64,000 bases of DNA from Notolepis coatsorum (Eukaryota; Chordata; Actinopteri; Aulopiformes; Paralepididae). The notes under the pieces were generated by a model that was given only the letters and a program-made list of their open reading frames with translations, made no database searches and was not told the DNA's origin. The translations under genes and the position numbers were made by a program. Of the stretch, positions 45,121 to 56,042 are shown piece by piece (position 1 is the first letter of the stretch; every line of letters starts with the position of its first letter). Location: positions 82,794,860 through 82,858,859 of the forward strand of contig OZ020589.1 of NCBI GenBank assembly GCA_963971535.1. The letters run 5' to 3'.

Positions 45121-47400
45121 TCAGGGTAGGTTGAAGGAGAGAGAGAAAAGATGGGTCTTAAGCAGGGATTTAAAAGCTTCGACAGAGCCCCTAACGACGG
45201 CAGGTAATTTGTTCCACAGGTAGGGAGCGCGGTAGACAAAGGCTCTGTGGCCAGCGGATTTCTTTTTAACCCTAGGAATCGATAGAAGCCCCGCATTTTG
45301 TGAGCGCAGAGCACGAGCGGGCGAGTATCGGGAGATTAAATCGGATTGATAGAGCGGTGCAAGCCCATTAAAAATGTTGTAGGTGAGGAGTAGCACTTTA
45401 AAGTCAGATTGGGCTTGAATAGGAAGCCAGTGTAGGGCGGACAAAACTGGTGTGATGTTATCAAATGTTCTAGTTCTAGTTAGTATCCGTGCAGCCGCAT
45501 TTTGCACAAGTTGAAGATTTTTTATGCTTGAATTAGGTAGGCCTGAAAAAAGTGCATTACAGTAGTCCAGACGTGATGAGACAAAAGCATGAATCAAGGT
45601 TTCAGCATCAGCCAGAGTTAAAATGGGGCGAATTTTTGCGATATTACGAAGATGGAAGAAGGCAATTTTGGTGACATTTTTTATGTGCATTAAATGAGAG
45701 GGAGGAATAAAAAATTAGGTTTTTTATGGTGGAGCTCTGGGATACATGACAAGTATCAAAGTTGAGGGAGATGTCCTGAAACAGGCCTCTGTGGTTTGGG
45801 GGGCCAACAATTAACATCTCAGTTGTATCTGCATTAAGGAGTAGAACGTTTTGCGACATCCACTATTTGACGGCAAGCAGGCAGGCCTCAATATTTTGTA
45901 ATTGGGGGGAATCATTTGGCTTAATAGGTATATATAATTGGGTGTCATCAGCGTAAAAAAAGTTTATGCCAAATTTGCGTATGATATCGAAAATGGCAAA
46001 GGGCCCAGGACAGAGCCTTGTGGGGCACCACATTGCACTGGGAGGGTCTCGGATGTTAAATCATTATAGACCATGCAGTGTGTTCTATCAGTTAAATAAG
46101 ATTTAAACCAAGCAAGTGCGTGACCCCGAATGCCAACATGATTCCCGACCCGACCTAGAAGAATCGAATGATCGATAGTGTCAAAGGCTGCACTGAGATC
46201 AAGCAATAAGAGCACAGAAGTTAGGTTTGAGTCAAGAGAGAGCAGTAAGTCATTTGTGACTTTGGTAACCGCCGTTTCGGTGGAGTGTAAGGCTCTAAAG
46301 CCAGATTGAAAAGATTCATTAAGATTATTGTTTGATAAATGGTCAGTAAGTTGCGTTGCGACAATCCGTTCTAACACTTTGGATAGGAACGGAAGATTGG
46401 AGATGGGTCTGTAATTTTTCAAGATTAGAGGGTCAAGGTTCGGTTTTTTAAATAGTGATTTAATGACTGTTGATTTAAAGGCCAGGGGCACCACGCCAGT
46501 AGACAAGGAGGTGTTGAAGATATTGAGTAGGGCAGGGCCTAGAGTTGGGAAGAGTTTTTTGATGAGAGTTGCTGGAAGAGGGTCAAACAGACAGGTTGAG
46601 GGTTTAGCCGCGCCAACCAATTTAGAGAGGGCACTAAGTGAGACGTTTTCAAGGCAGCATAGCGTATGGCTGGATTCAAAGTCAGGGGGAAGGCCCATCA
46701 GAGGTTGAGAGGGACTCTGATTGTTGAGTAAGCCAACAATTTCATCTCTTATGAGGTCAATTTTCTTGGTAAAGAATTTAATGAATTCGTTAGCCGAGAA
46801 TGCATGGTTTAGGGCACTTGGTTGTTTCTGAGTAAGTTTTGCAACTGTGTCAAACAGAAACTTTGAGTTGTTTTTGTTTTCATTAATGAGCCTGGAAAAA
46901 TATGAGGTTTTGGCAAGTGAGAGTGCCTTTTTGTAGTTACGTAAACTATCATTCCAGGCAAGGCGGAATACTTCGAGTTCGGTCGAATGCCATTTATGTT
47001 CAAGTTTGCGACAAGCCTTTTTAAAGGAGCGCGTTTCCTCCGTAAACCAGGGAGTTTGTTTTTGCGGAGCACGTTTAATTTTAGGCTTAAGGGGAGCGTG
47101 CTACAAAGGGCGGCGTTAAGTTTGTCTGTAAAGAGATCAAGGGGGCCAGAGTAAGAGAGGAAGGGAGAGAGTCTGGTAGGTAGTTAACTAGAATTAGGAC
47201 AGTTGAGGCGTTAATACGACGGCTCATGTAGGATTCTACACTGTCTGGGTGAGAAACCGTCAAATCAATTTGAAATTTGATGAGGTAGTGGTCTGAGAGA
47301 GCAGGAACATAGGGGGAAACGGTCAAATCTGACACAGTGAGACCGCGGGCTAGGACTAGGTCAAGGGTGTTCCCACCACTGTGAGTGGGTTGGTCAACGA
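45121..47400 (-). pseudogene. LINE C endonuclease-RT remnant
   Basis: The 47400-47087 end holds a weak endonuclease C-terminus (SDHYLIKFQIDL). The long open piece 46698-45964 has [56 protein letters not shown] (first catalytic Asp) and [13 protein letters not shown]. The YADDTQLYIPI motif follows in another frame near 45950, then LNADTTEMLIVGP (45859-45644). The C-terminal part, with FFHLRNIAKIRPILTLADAE and LVQNAAARILTRTRTFDNI, fills 45690-45121. The order is complete for RT but broken by frameshifts. Confidence 0.85.
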
Positions 47401-47443
47401 TTTGAATGAGACCGACAGCGTCAATGACGATGACGATCTAAAT

Positions 47444-48209
47444 AAGTCCCTCTCCCAAACCGCTCCTACAACCATTTCTTAATGTTGCATGATCATGTAT
47501 ACATTTATTATGTATTATAATTTTTTAAGTTTAAATATCAACATTATCTGGCCATCCTCAGTAAATACTATCAAACTCCTCTGACCTCATTTGGTCTAAA
47601 ATACTATACTTTCTACCTATAGCACATGCATGAGCCTGGTCTCTTTTGAAAGATGACATTCTGAAGTTTCTGATACAATAAAGAAAACACATTTTTAGTG
47701 CTAATGAAATAGAGTAACATAGGTCTGAACTTGAGTTGTAGAAAAACTTGTTACTCGCGTTTTTCTGTAGTAGTTAGTAGTCCAGAAGTGGTATTTCCCC
47801 AAAAATTGGTATGGCTGAAAAGACACCATGGGTACATAGTGTGCAGTAACTAATTGTACGTGTAGGGCTGTCAACGAATATTCTATATTGAAATTAATAA
47901 TCGAAAAAAACAGCCCCCGGTGGGCGGTTGTTAGTGGTTAACATACTGTTGTATTCGTTCGGTACACTACACAGCCGTTCGGTACGGTACAGTACACAAT
48001 GAAACTTGTTCGGTTCGGTACAGATACGTGTACCTTTACACCCCTAGCTATAATATTTAAAAAGTTATAGCCCTGCAAAGAAGGTGAGCCACTCCATAGG
48101 CTTACAGCGCAGGCAGAGAGGGCACAAAGATGGGCACAATGCCTGGCAGACAATGTGTTTATCGATAAGAGTAGTAGTATCGATAAAATCCTAACGATAC
48201 CCATCCCTA
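47444..48209. other. Intronic mix with MITE fragments
   Basis: Continues the MITE fragment interrupted by LINE C, then unrecognised sequence. At 47867-48050 GTAGGGCTGTCAACGAATA and the GGTACGGTACAGTACAC...TTTACACCCCTA stretch look like parts of two hAT-type MITEs, each missing its partner end. Confidence 0.4.
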
Positions 48210-49318
48210 TAACCATGTCACAACAGCAGTTATAATGTATATTATCATCAATACGTTAGTTTACCAATTAAAGTGTTATTAGTGCGATTTTAGTATTTAT
48301 ATAGTAGTTTTTCTATTGTTTTGATCGTGAATGTCCGCCATTTTGAAAAAGTTATGTCGGTAATTGTAGTTTTTTTTACACCATTTTGAAGAGGACAACC
48401 AGAGCTTTCAATGAGCATTTTTCAGAAATACACTTGCCAGAGGTCTCTAGGTCAAAAAAAGCAAATGGGTTCTGTATACATTTTTTAATATCTCTTATTA
48501 CTTGGGATAATATACCACAAAACTGAACGTTATTGGCATATATTGGAGCGCAGTTAGTTTGTCTCTCCTATTTTTAGCATTTAGCAAAAATCTGATTTAA
48601 AATCAGTTTCAAAATGGCGGAACTCTGGCAAAAATAAGAAAGCTACTGTACATACAGTAGATTTCATTATCTGTTCTTATGCACGCCTGGTGATATTAAA
48701 TCCAAATTGAACTCGGCCATTTGAAAGATAAGATTTGGCACAATCCATAAATGTGTGAATTGGCGGGCGCCCAAGTGGTCGCGAAATGGCCGACCGGGTT
48801 TGATTCCCGGACCCGGCATCCTTTGCCGAATGTCCCCCCCCCGCCCTGTCTCCCGTTCTTCCTCTCTCTCTCTCTCTACCAGACTGCCCGGTAGTAAAAA
48901 CAATAAAAATCTACAAAAACATAATAAAAAACAAATAAAAATGTGCAAATTGGCTATAATAAGGTGATTTATAAGCCTGCTATTCTATAATAATATTTCA
49001 AATTGCTTTGCTCCGGATGGGAGAATTCAGTACTGTATCTACAAAACCTTCTGTTTAATCATCTTCCCTTTATTCATTTCCTTAGATTTTTTTGTACACG
49101 CAATCTCAAGAAGGTACTGAACGAGCTCAGTGGCAGTTTTTCATGTCTGGTCATTTTTAGCATGGTGTTATTCACTGTCAAAGATGCAAAGAAAAATCAT
49201 AATTCATATTCTCCTTTGTTTCATCACAATTTAAGCAAGCCTAGTAATAGACACAATATTTCTGACACTGGGAATACATTCACTGAGGTCCATAGATGTC
49301 CCTAGATACCAAGAACTG
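48210..49318 (+). repeat. Dispersed repeat family Q/R, longest copy
   Basis: The left part (CATGTCACAACAGCAG, TATTATCATCAATACGTTAG, CCATTTTGAAGAGG) recurs diverged at 59286-59490. The right part (GGAGAATTCAGTACTG, TATCTACAAAACCTTCTG, AGCATGGTGTTATTCAC, TTTCTGACACTGGGAATA) recurs at 27490-27930 and 1-100. A SINE is inserted at 48764. I see no coding or terminal structure and cannot name the class. Confidence 0.55.
48764..48938 (+). mobile_element. tRNA-derived SINE, family S2, copy b
   Basis: Starts GGGCGCCCAAGTGGTCGCG, has B box GGGTTTGATTCCC at about 48797-48809, a CT-rich stretch and an A-rich tail. The flanks AATGTGTGAATTGG and AATGTGCAAATTGG form a target duplication with two mismatches. 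Confidence 0.75.
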
Positions 49319-49319
49319 T

Positions 49320-49927
49320 AGTTTGTAGTTCCACGCCGTAGTTTGTAGTTTATTACATGCTAAACATCGCGCATTTCCAAGATAATAGTATTTTTTCATA
49401 GATTGCGAGATAAAACGTGTTATGTGCAATAAGCCCAAACCGTTCTGGCTGATCCCCTGAAACCCTGAATACTCCCAAATCAAAGGTATATGACATGTAT
49501 ATATATATATATATACCATCACAAAGCCGGAAGGTATTCCAATAAGAATAATTCCAAGTGATTGCATCGCCATCGCGATTACCAGTGTATATGTCTATAC
49601 ATGTTTCGATGGTCAAATACGCTTATGCAACGGAATTCGGAGGTGAGCACTGTGTATTTCTGTCCCAGCAGAAGGAGGAGCCACTAACCTAGTAGAAAAT
49701 AAAAGTGAAGCTGAATATCAATCCCTGCCACCTGGTGATAGTCGATCAGAATGCAGTTCTAATGTGTGGGGACGTGCCTAAATGATGCAGATCACTCCTG
49801 GCAGGTCTGTAGAGTGGGGATCAAAGTAAAAAGATCAAACGATCCAAAAACGTATTATCTTGTTTTTGGCACTGAACGGTTGGCGCCCAAAAATGTAATA
49901 TGTCGTCTTTGGCACTGAATGTGTTAA
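49320..49927 (-). mobile_element. P-family partial copy
   Basis: The right edge reads TTTGGCACTGAATGTGTTAA, the P terminus in reverse orientation, preceded by a second subterminal block with GGCACTGAACGGTTGGCGCC. The arrangement matches the left end of P1. The rest is strongly diverged and the other terminus is missing. Confidence 0.5.
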
Positions 49928-49976
49928 CTCATTCAGCGCCAGCTATTAGATGGGGCCCGTCGTAGCAATGCCACGC

Positions 49977-50874
49977 TTAACACTTTGCGTGCCACTCACG
50001 AGATTTCTCTGATTTTTTTTTTTTTTTTTTGCGATCTGAAATTTTTTTGCATCACCCGAGCCTACCCGAGTATAGCCGAGCTGCGCCGGTGATCACTGTG
50101 GAAAAAAGCGCCCCCTGTCGTCTCCCAGATGACATAAGTGATTTTGGAATGGACTCAATGAAAATGAATGGGGAAAAAAATCCGGTACTCCACATTTTCC
50201 AGTTCACTGATCCAGCCGGGGTTACCACAGTTCATTCTGGAGCCTCAGATCCCCGCGGATCATGGAGATCTACAGTCTCGCGTTGGATCCATACACTTAT
50301 CGATTTTTTCGAATGGTGATCAGGAATTGGAATATACCAGTTGGATACCATCTGATGTCAGGTAAGGACTCTATGTTATCAGTGGTAGGATAATCAGAGT
50401 AAGTTTGATGAAGTTATAAGCTGTTTTGTGAAATGTCTTCTTTCGGTTTCACTGTAAAAGTCTGTGAGGAAATCAACGGAGCGATTATCAGTGCGCGGCC
50501 GTAATGTGCTTGCGTGCACGTATAATATTGATCATCTAGCGTTTATTTGAAAACGATTCATAAAAAGGCCGACGAATATCAACGTTGTGGAATATTCCAC
50601 TAAAAGACGATTTTCATAGAATGCTCCAGAATTAGCTGTTTTTTATATCAAAACGGGGGCTTTTCTAACTGCTCTGAAACGGAAACGACGCGATAAAAAA
50701 ACAATCTGCCTTCACAGCACTGACTGGAAAATAGTCTTTGATAATGCGATGGGCAGATTAGACACATAGCCATAATTTAAAACATAGATTAGGCGATATT
50801 AACGTTAACATTGGCGCCGATGGTGGCATTCAAGCGGTAAAACGGAAAACCAGGCGTGGCGCTCAAAGTGTTAA
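49977..50874 (+). mobile_element. P-family TTAA MITE, copy P6 (second subfamily)
   Basis: TTAA at 49977-49980 and 50871-50874, ends TTAACACTTTGCGTGCCAC and GTGGCGCTCAAAGTGTTAA. The body differs from P1 and P4 yet keeps AATGGTGATCAGGAATTGGA near 50312 and CAGGTAAGGACT at 50359-50370. Its right end matches the element at 63904 in reverse orientation. Confidence 0.75.
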
Positions 50875-52189
50875 AAGATAGGAGTGCGTCACCTTGTTTG
50901 TAGAGCTATAACTATTCTATCAGTGTTTCCCACAGGATTTAGTGAGACTGTGGTGGGTGAACCTCGGATCCTCTAAATGCATAAATCTGGTGCACTTTGA
51001 CAGCAAAATAAAGAGGCTAGATCTATGATGAACTTTGTGCTCAAAACACAAAATCGACTAGTCTAGACTAGAGCATACATTTGAGCCATCAAATAAATGA
51101 AGCAAAAGTGGTTACCTGTGTTGAACTGGTTTATTTTTTAGAAAATAAAAAAAATATACTGGATTACGACTACTACCACTGCCAATACTACTGATACATC
51201 CCTATTGGCAAACTTTATATTTAATTTTTTTTAAATAAAAGCAAAAACAAAAAAAATATATATATATATTTTTTTATTAATACATTTGTTTTGGTTCATT
51301 ATAAAACTGGCGGGACCAATTACAGGCCCGCCACAGTCTAGGTAATTAATGGGAAACACTGATTCTATATTATAGCTATGGATACAATACTATGGCCCAT
51401 TTGACATCAACTATCTATCGTTCAGTATGTGAAAAAGAATACATTTTTCCTTCCATATGTTCCTGTGTTATACCGTGGTGAATATAAGTATGGTTTTAGA
51501 GTGTTCTGGGGTAATTCCCGAAAGGCTGTGTTATACTGTAGCCTCATACGTGAATCCGTTTCTTGCCTGGACACACTACTATTCCCAAATCAAATCTATA
51601 TAATAGGTATTATGTTCAATCATTAATGCATGAAAGGGGGGGTTTGTTTCTGATTATTTGATTGCCAGTAACGGCATTCGTATTGAACACTAAAAACGCT
51701 TATCAGCCCGATCGGTATAAAAGCATTGCACGATCAAGCAAAAATGTACGTCAGATAGTCCTTACCTGTGATCGGGAGTATTCCAAAAATCCAATTGTTT
51801 GATCGCCATCTGGTACATCCGATGTCCATTTGGTCCACGGCATAACCCACCACAACATATGTATGGGGGATATTTGACGCGCTTCAATGGAACCGGGAGA
51901 ACCGCTCGACTGGCCAGAAAACTGTGCCCGGAGACATTTGACCGTTGCACAGGCCAAGATATAAGGTTTCAAAGGGTGCTCGATACCGCCGTCTAGCTGG
52001 ATGTGGCCGGTATTGCACTTTGGCGATCTCAGACTCATTCCCTATGGTAGCACCAAGGTCCCTGGATGAATAATGAATAAAAATATCGAATAAAAGAATA
52101 AATGACCAAAACCAGAGATATCTCGGGTTGGCAGCCAATGCATGGCGAGTTAACCCGACTTATCTCGGGTTTGGCAATTAAAGAGTTAA
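50871..52189 (-). mobile_element. P-family TTAA MITE, copy P7, split by a hAT
   Basis: Right terminus CTCTTTAATTGCCAAACCCG (reverse sense) with TTAA at 52186-52189; the left end shares the TTAA of P6. Reverse landmarks TCACCTTGTTTGTAGAG (50890), ACCGTGGTGAATATAAG (51475), GGTAAG (51766-51761) and GATCGCCATCTGG (51800) are in order. It ends about 135 bp before the next rnf150 exon. Confidence 0.7.
50921..51361. mobile_element. hAT-type MITE in P7
   Basis: CAGTGTTTCCCACAGG at the left and TTAATGGGAAACACTG at the right are inverted at their outer parts. ATTCTAT repeats at 50914-50920 and 51362-51368 (7 of the expected 8 bases). No coding. Confidence 0.8.
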
Positions 52190-52324
52190 GAGGTTAAAAA
52201 ATAAATAATGACATTACTTTTTCATCATTCCGATTTTTTTTTCTTTCTTACCTCTGCCTTTGATGTGCGTGATAATGAGAAGATAGATGGCCAACTCCTG
52301 TCTCTTCTTTGTCTTGTGTTTTAG

Positions 52325-52407
52325 GAAACAGAGTCAGACTTTGACAATTGTGCAGTATGCATAGAAGGTTACAAGCCCAATGATGTCGTGAGGATATTAC
52401 CATGCAG
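52325..52407 (+). CDS. rnf150: rnf150 exon: first half of the RING-H2 finger
   Basis: Codes ETESDFDNCAVCIEGYKPND and VVRILPC, then two bases of an arginine codon (phase 2). It supplies the first three zinc ligands (C-x2-C and PC) of a RING-H2 domain, the part that binds the E2 ubiquitin-conjugating enzyme. The acceptor is TTTTAG, the donor CAG/GTAAAA. The residues fit RNF150 (DNCAVCIEGYKPNDVV) rather than RNF130 (HCAVCIESYKQNDVV), from recalled family sequences. Confidence 0.93.
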
Positions 52408-52703
52408 GTAAAATACTGTATGGTTTATTTGAATACCCCAATGCTAAAGAAATCACTGACTGTGTTAATGTGATATTCAAGTGGCCTATACATCTTTTTG
52501 TTGTTGTAAACATCATATTATTTTTACAATAACCCAGATAAACTCTTATCCTGGTTTTGATCAACTAAAATACTTGGAATATGCTGGTATTAGCTGGGAT
52601 ACTGATGAATGTCTTGCAGTCTGTGTTCCATTTCCATGGCTGTAGTACATTATATTGATATTCTGTTGACTCAGGGATATGGATATAAAGTGTGTAAACA
52701 CTA

Positions 52704-53700
52704 GGGATGCACCGATATGAAAATGTGCGGCCGATACCGATAGTTCAACTAACACAATCGACCGTTACCGATACAGATATTTGTGCCCTGGCAATTTTGT
52801 ATTTTTTTTATGATATTACTGTATATTTGTATGTCTCTAAATGTTTTGATGAATTGAAAATGGAGGACCCTTATGTAAACAAGCTGAAAGTATTTTTCTG
52901 GTCTTCATCCTCCAGTCTTAGCAGTTGTTGTATTGAGCTGTACTGTATTGTACCCATTCTGCAATCTGTTAATAACGTTTTCAATCAATCAGACAAATGT
53001 ATAGAAAAGCTTTTATTGTAGGGCGGCTAGGTGGTGTAGTGGGCAAGGCACTCGCCACCAGTGTGGAGACGCTAGGATTCGCGTGTTCGAATCCAGCTCT
53101 CCACATTGTTTTCAGTTTAGCTGGTCGTCCGCAGTAATACACATTGGCCGTATTACGGGGAGGGAAAACTGAAGGGTGGGGATCGAACGTTGTGAACAAG
53201 CGACTCCTACAAGTCGGTTGGTGCGCCTGCGCAGTAGAATCAGGAAGTGTCGGGGGCAGCGTGAGCCTCCCACGCGTTACTCCTCGACACTGAGAGATCG
53301 AGCTGCGCAGGTGAAAAGATGCGACTGCTGTTACCTCAAGTACCGGAGGGGACTTGTGCTATGTATGACTTAGTCCACATTGCAGCCGGCTTGTGGGAGG
53401 CAAGAAACAGCGTCCGTGACAGGGGAGGGTTGAATTGGATGATACGAAATTGGGATGGGAGAAAATATAGAAAAAATGGGAGAAAAAGTGGATCAAAAAA
53501 AAAAAAAAAAGCTTTTATTGTAACATTCTTTCATATAACAAAAAAATATATTGTTTTTAAGAAAACGTTTTAGCCCTATGCTTGACTATTATTTTAGGCA
53601 TGGCAACAAATAAAATAATTAATAAAATGAATAAATAAAATATTAAATAAATAAATATGCTACACGTGTCTCTTTTTGTGTTACGAATTGTGCTCACCGA
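52704..53700. mobile_element. hAT-type MITE remnant carrying a LINE D tail and a SINE
   Basis: TAGGGATGCACCGATATG at 52704 followed by GGCCGATACCGATA words is a hAT MITE left end; the right end is not found (only CACCGATATGAACATAGG near 53695). Inside are a plus-strand LINE D tail (52850-52992, ending AATCTGTTAATAACG) and SINE S1c. Confidence 0.55.
53021..53506 (+). mobile_element. tRNA-derived SINE, family S1, copy c
   Basis: GGGCGGCTAGGTGGTGTAGT holds the A box, GTGTTCGAATCCAG the B box, and the tail is a pure A run. Target duplication AAAAGCTTTTATTGTA is perfect (53005-53020 and 53507-53522). The best preserved SINE in the window. Confidence 0.9.
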
Positions 53701-53860
53701 TATGAACATAGGCCTCTTTACTTACTTAAAAAAGGAAACATCAAGAAATATGTTTATGGTATTCCACCATGCCATGTGTGTTTTATTTTATAATGCTCAT
53801 GATTATTGCTGAAGTCTGAGTCATACAATACCCACTGGCTTTCATAACCTAACAGACTAA

Positions 53861-54096
53861 GGTCGCTTTCACACAGGGGCTGTTTGGTCCGGACTTTCGG
53901 ACCAGAATTCGATAGTCCGGTTTTTCAGGTTTGTGTGAATGCGCGTCGAACTCGGTTCGCGGACCAAACAGGCAAACTCTGGTCCGCCTGAAAACGTCGG
54001 TCTCGGTTCGCTTCATCGGACCAAACGCGAACCAAATATAGGAAGTGATTATTATTACCACTGCTCGCAGCACTCACTGCAAAACAAGCACACTGC

Positions 54097-54180
<84 letters not shown>

Positions 54181-54181
54181 G

Positions 54182-54252
<71 letters not shown>

Positions 54253-54406
54253 ATAACTGTGCATCTTGGGAAGAAGGAAGAAAAAACGCGGCTTATTATT
54301 ATTACCGAGGCGCACGGCATTGGATCAATGGATCAATGCCACGTCAATACTATTATTACCTTACCACTGCTCGCAGCATTCATTCACTGCAAAACAAGCA
54401 CACTGC

Positions 54407-54504
<98 letters not shown>

Positions 54505-54938
54505 ATATCTGTGCATCTTGGGAAGAAGGAAGAAAAAATGCGGCTTATTATATTATTAATAAAACAGCTACTTGTGGGCACTCATAAAAACAACGTGGTG
54601 TACAAGTTGTTTAGCGAGAGGATGGTGGTAATGTGCTTCAATAGAACAATGTATCAATGCCATGTCAAAACTCGCCTCCGCTGAACTAGAGGGGTCGCAG
54701 TCCACACACAGACACACACACACACGTGCGCGTGCACACACGGGCTCGCAGCCACACACACATTTCCACTGTCCAATAGACAAGCGGCCTTTTCGACCGC
54801 GTGACATTGTTCAGAAGGTTCGGTGCGCCTCACAGATTTCTATGTGAACGCAGGCGAACCAAATGAAGAATGCAACAATGTTGCAACTTCACCACCAGAA
54901 CCGCACCGAGTCCACCAAAACTATATGTGAAAGCGACC
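53861..54938. mobile_element. PIF/Harbinger-like MITE
   Basis: GGTCGCTTTCACACAGG at the left and ATATGTGAAAGCGACC at the right are inverted ends, each flanked by TAA (53858-53860 and 54939-54941). A 3-bp TAA/TTA duplication is typical of Harbinger elements. GGTCCG and CGGACC words cluster at the left, and the centre is a duplicated block with microsatellites. No coding recognised. Confidence 0.75.
54048..54560. repeat. Duplicated block with two (CTAT)n microsatellites
   Basis: ACCACTGCTCGCAGCA, GCAAAACAAGCACACTGCAT, a long (CTAT)n, then GTGCATCTTGGGAAGAAGG and CGGCTTATTAT occur twice, starting near 54048 and 54350. The first CTAT array (54098-54251) has one GTAT interruption, the second (54406-54505) is nearly pure. 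Translations of the arrays (SIYL repeats) are not proteins. Confidence 0.9.
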
Positions 54939-54959
54939 TAACTTGACTAAAAAGACTAA

Positions 54960-55551
54960 AAAGTTTATGAGTAACTGTACAATACATGATCCTAAATGTT
55001 ATGACTGATCATGCGCGGATGAACGGGGGGGGGGGGGGGGCTCGTTTATAATTCCGTGATCGTCAGTAAATGCTTTATGTAGTATGGGTGATATATTGAT
55101 CAGAGCAGTTTGCATTAATAATAATAAACAATCACGCTGAAAATGACGTTCGCGTCCTCTTACCGTTCGCCGATGAGACTGGAGGAAAAAGATCCCACTT
55201 ATTTGACGTGGATCGACTAGATCCATTTCCGGTTTGTATAATAATAAACGCCCAAATCATATCGATTATTGAGTTATGGCAGCGATCCATATGTACGGAC
55301 GTGTGTCTAGAGTCCCGCAACAATATGTGAGTGCCGGACGCATTTCCCCGGTGCACGGAGATCACCAGAGATCCATTTCCGGTTGTAACTCGCCCGATCA
55401 CCACTGTATCAGCCGAGGCTGGGTGAGGGAATTATGAATACCATGGCGAAAAAATTTAATATGATCTCAATAACGTTGTACGCCGTGGAATGGCAGAATT
55501 AGCATGACCTTGAAACACGTTGTATGACGTTATTGGCGCCAGATGTGTTAA
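54960..55551 (-). mobile_element. P-family copy P8 (truncated)
   Basis: Right terminus GGCGCCAGATGTGTTAA with TTAA at 55548-55551. CTCGTTTATAATTCCGTG (55041), GGTAAG (55164-55159), TCATTTCCGG-like and AAATCAT words match P9 in order. The left terminus is not found. A G18 run lies at 55025-55042. Confidence 0.6.
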
Positions 55552-55921
55552 GAGTTTAAGAGACTGTATCTCTCTCTCAAACAAAGCCCCATGTTTCCCA
55601 GTGTTATCCCATAATATCTGAGTTTGCAATGCATGTGTCGTGTCAGGTACAACAGAACAATTTTGATTGACAGTCGATTCTGCCAATTACGTCACACCGC
55701 TTGCACCCACCTCTGCCTTTCTTACCACCAATCGGCAAGCGCTTGTTCGTTTTTTTTTTACTTCCGGGAAGTCCACCACTTCTACACGAGATTTCTACAC
55801 GAGAAATCAAAACAAAACTACCGGAGCTAATAACGTTAGCTCCCTGCCGCCCACGAGTATGCTACCAGCGCTCCACAGGAGTACTAAACGAGGCATGATG
55901 ATTTTACTGCAAACATTTTTA

Positions 55922-56010
55922 TAATAAAAGCTTTTCTATACATTTGTCTGATTGAAAACTTTATTAACAGATTGGAGAATGGGTACAATTCAATACGGGC
56001 TCTCTGAGCA
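55922..56010 (-). repeat. LINE D tail copy D8 with a shared flank
   Basis: GATTGAAAACTTTATTAACA and AGATTGGAGAATGGGTAC are the LINE D end. The preceding ATAAAAGCTTTTCTATACAT and TTGTCTGATTG match, in reverse, the sequence after the LINE D tail at 52985-53018, so tail and flank were duplicated together. Confidence 0.65.
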
Positions 56011-56042
56011 AAGGAAGGAACTGAGAGATATGAATGACTTTG

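Larger units (their letters stand above)
43702..47443 (-). mobile_element. LINE C, L2/CR1-type
   Basis: The 3' tail is (ATCAA)n at 43705-43720, followed by a long 3' UTR with tandem repeats and then endonuclease-RT remnants. CTAAAT occurs at both edges (43702-43707 and 47438-47443), a plausible short target duplication. The element is about 3.7 kb and 5'-truncated within the endonuclease. Confidence 0.75.

Noticed and set aside
53041-53110. A tRNA gene
   Set aside because: A and B boxes are present, but the sequence is the head of a SINE with an A tail and target duplication; there is no complete cloverleaf with acceptor pairing.
54045-54684. Open frames of SIYL repeats up to 180 codons
   Set aside because: The (CTAT)n arrays lack stops in several frames; frames on both arrays are equal in character and have no other protein features.
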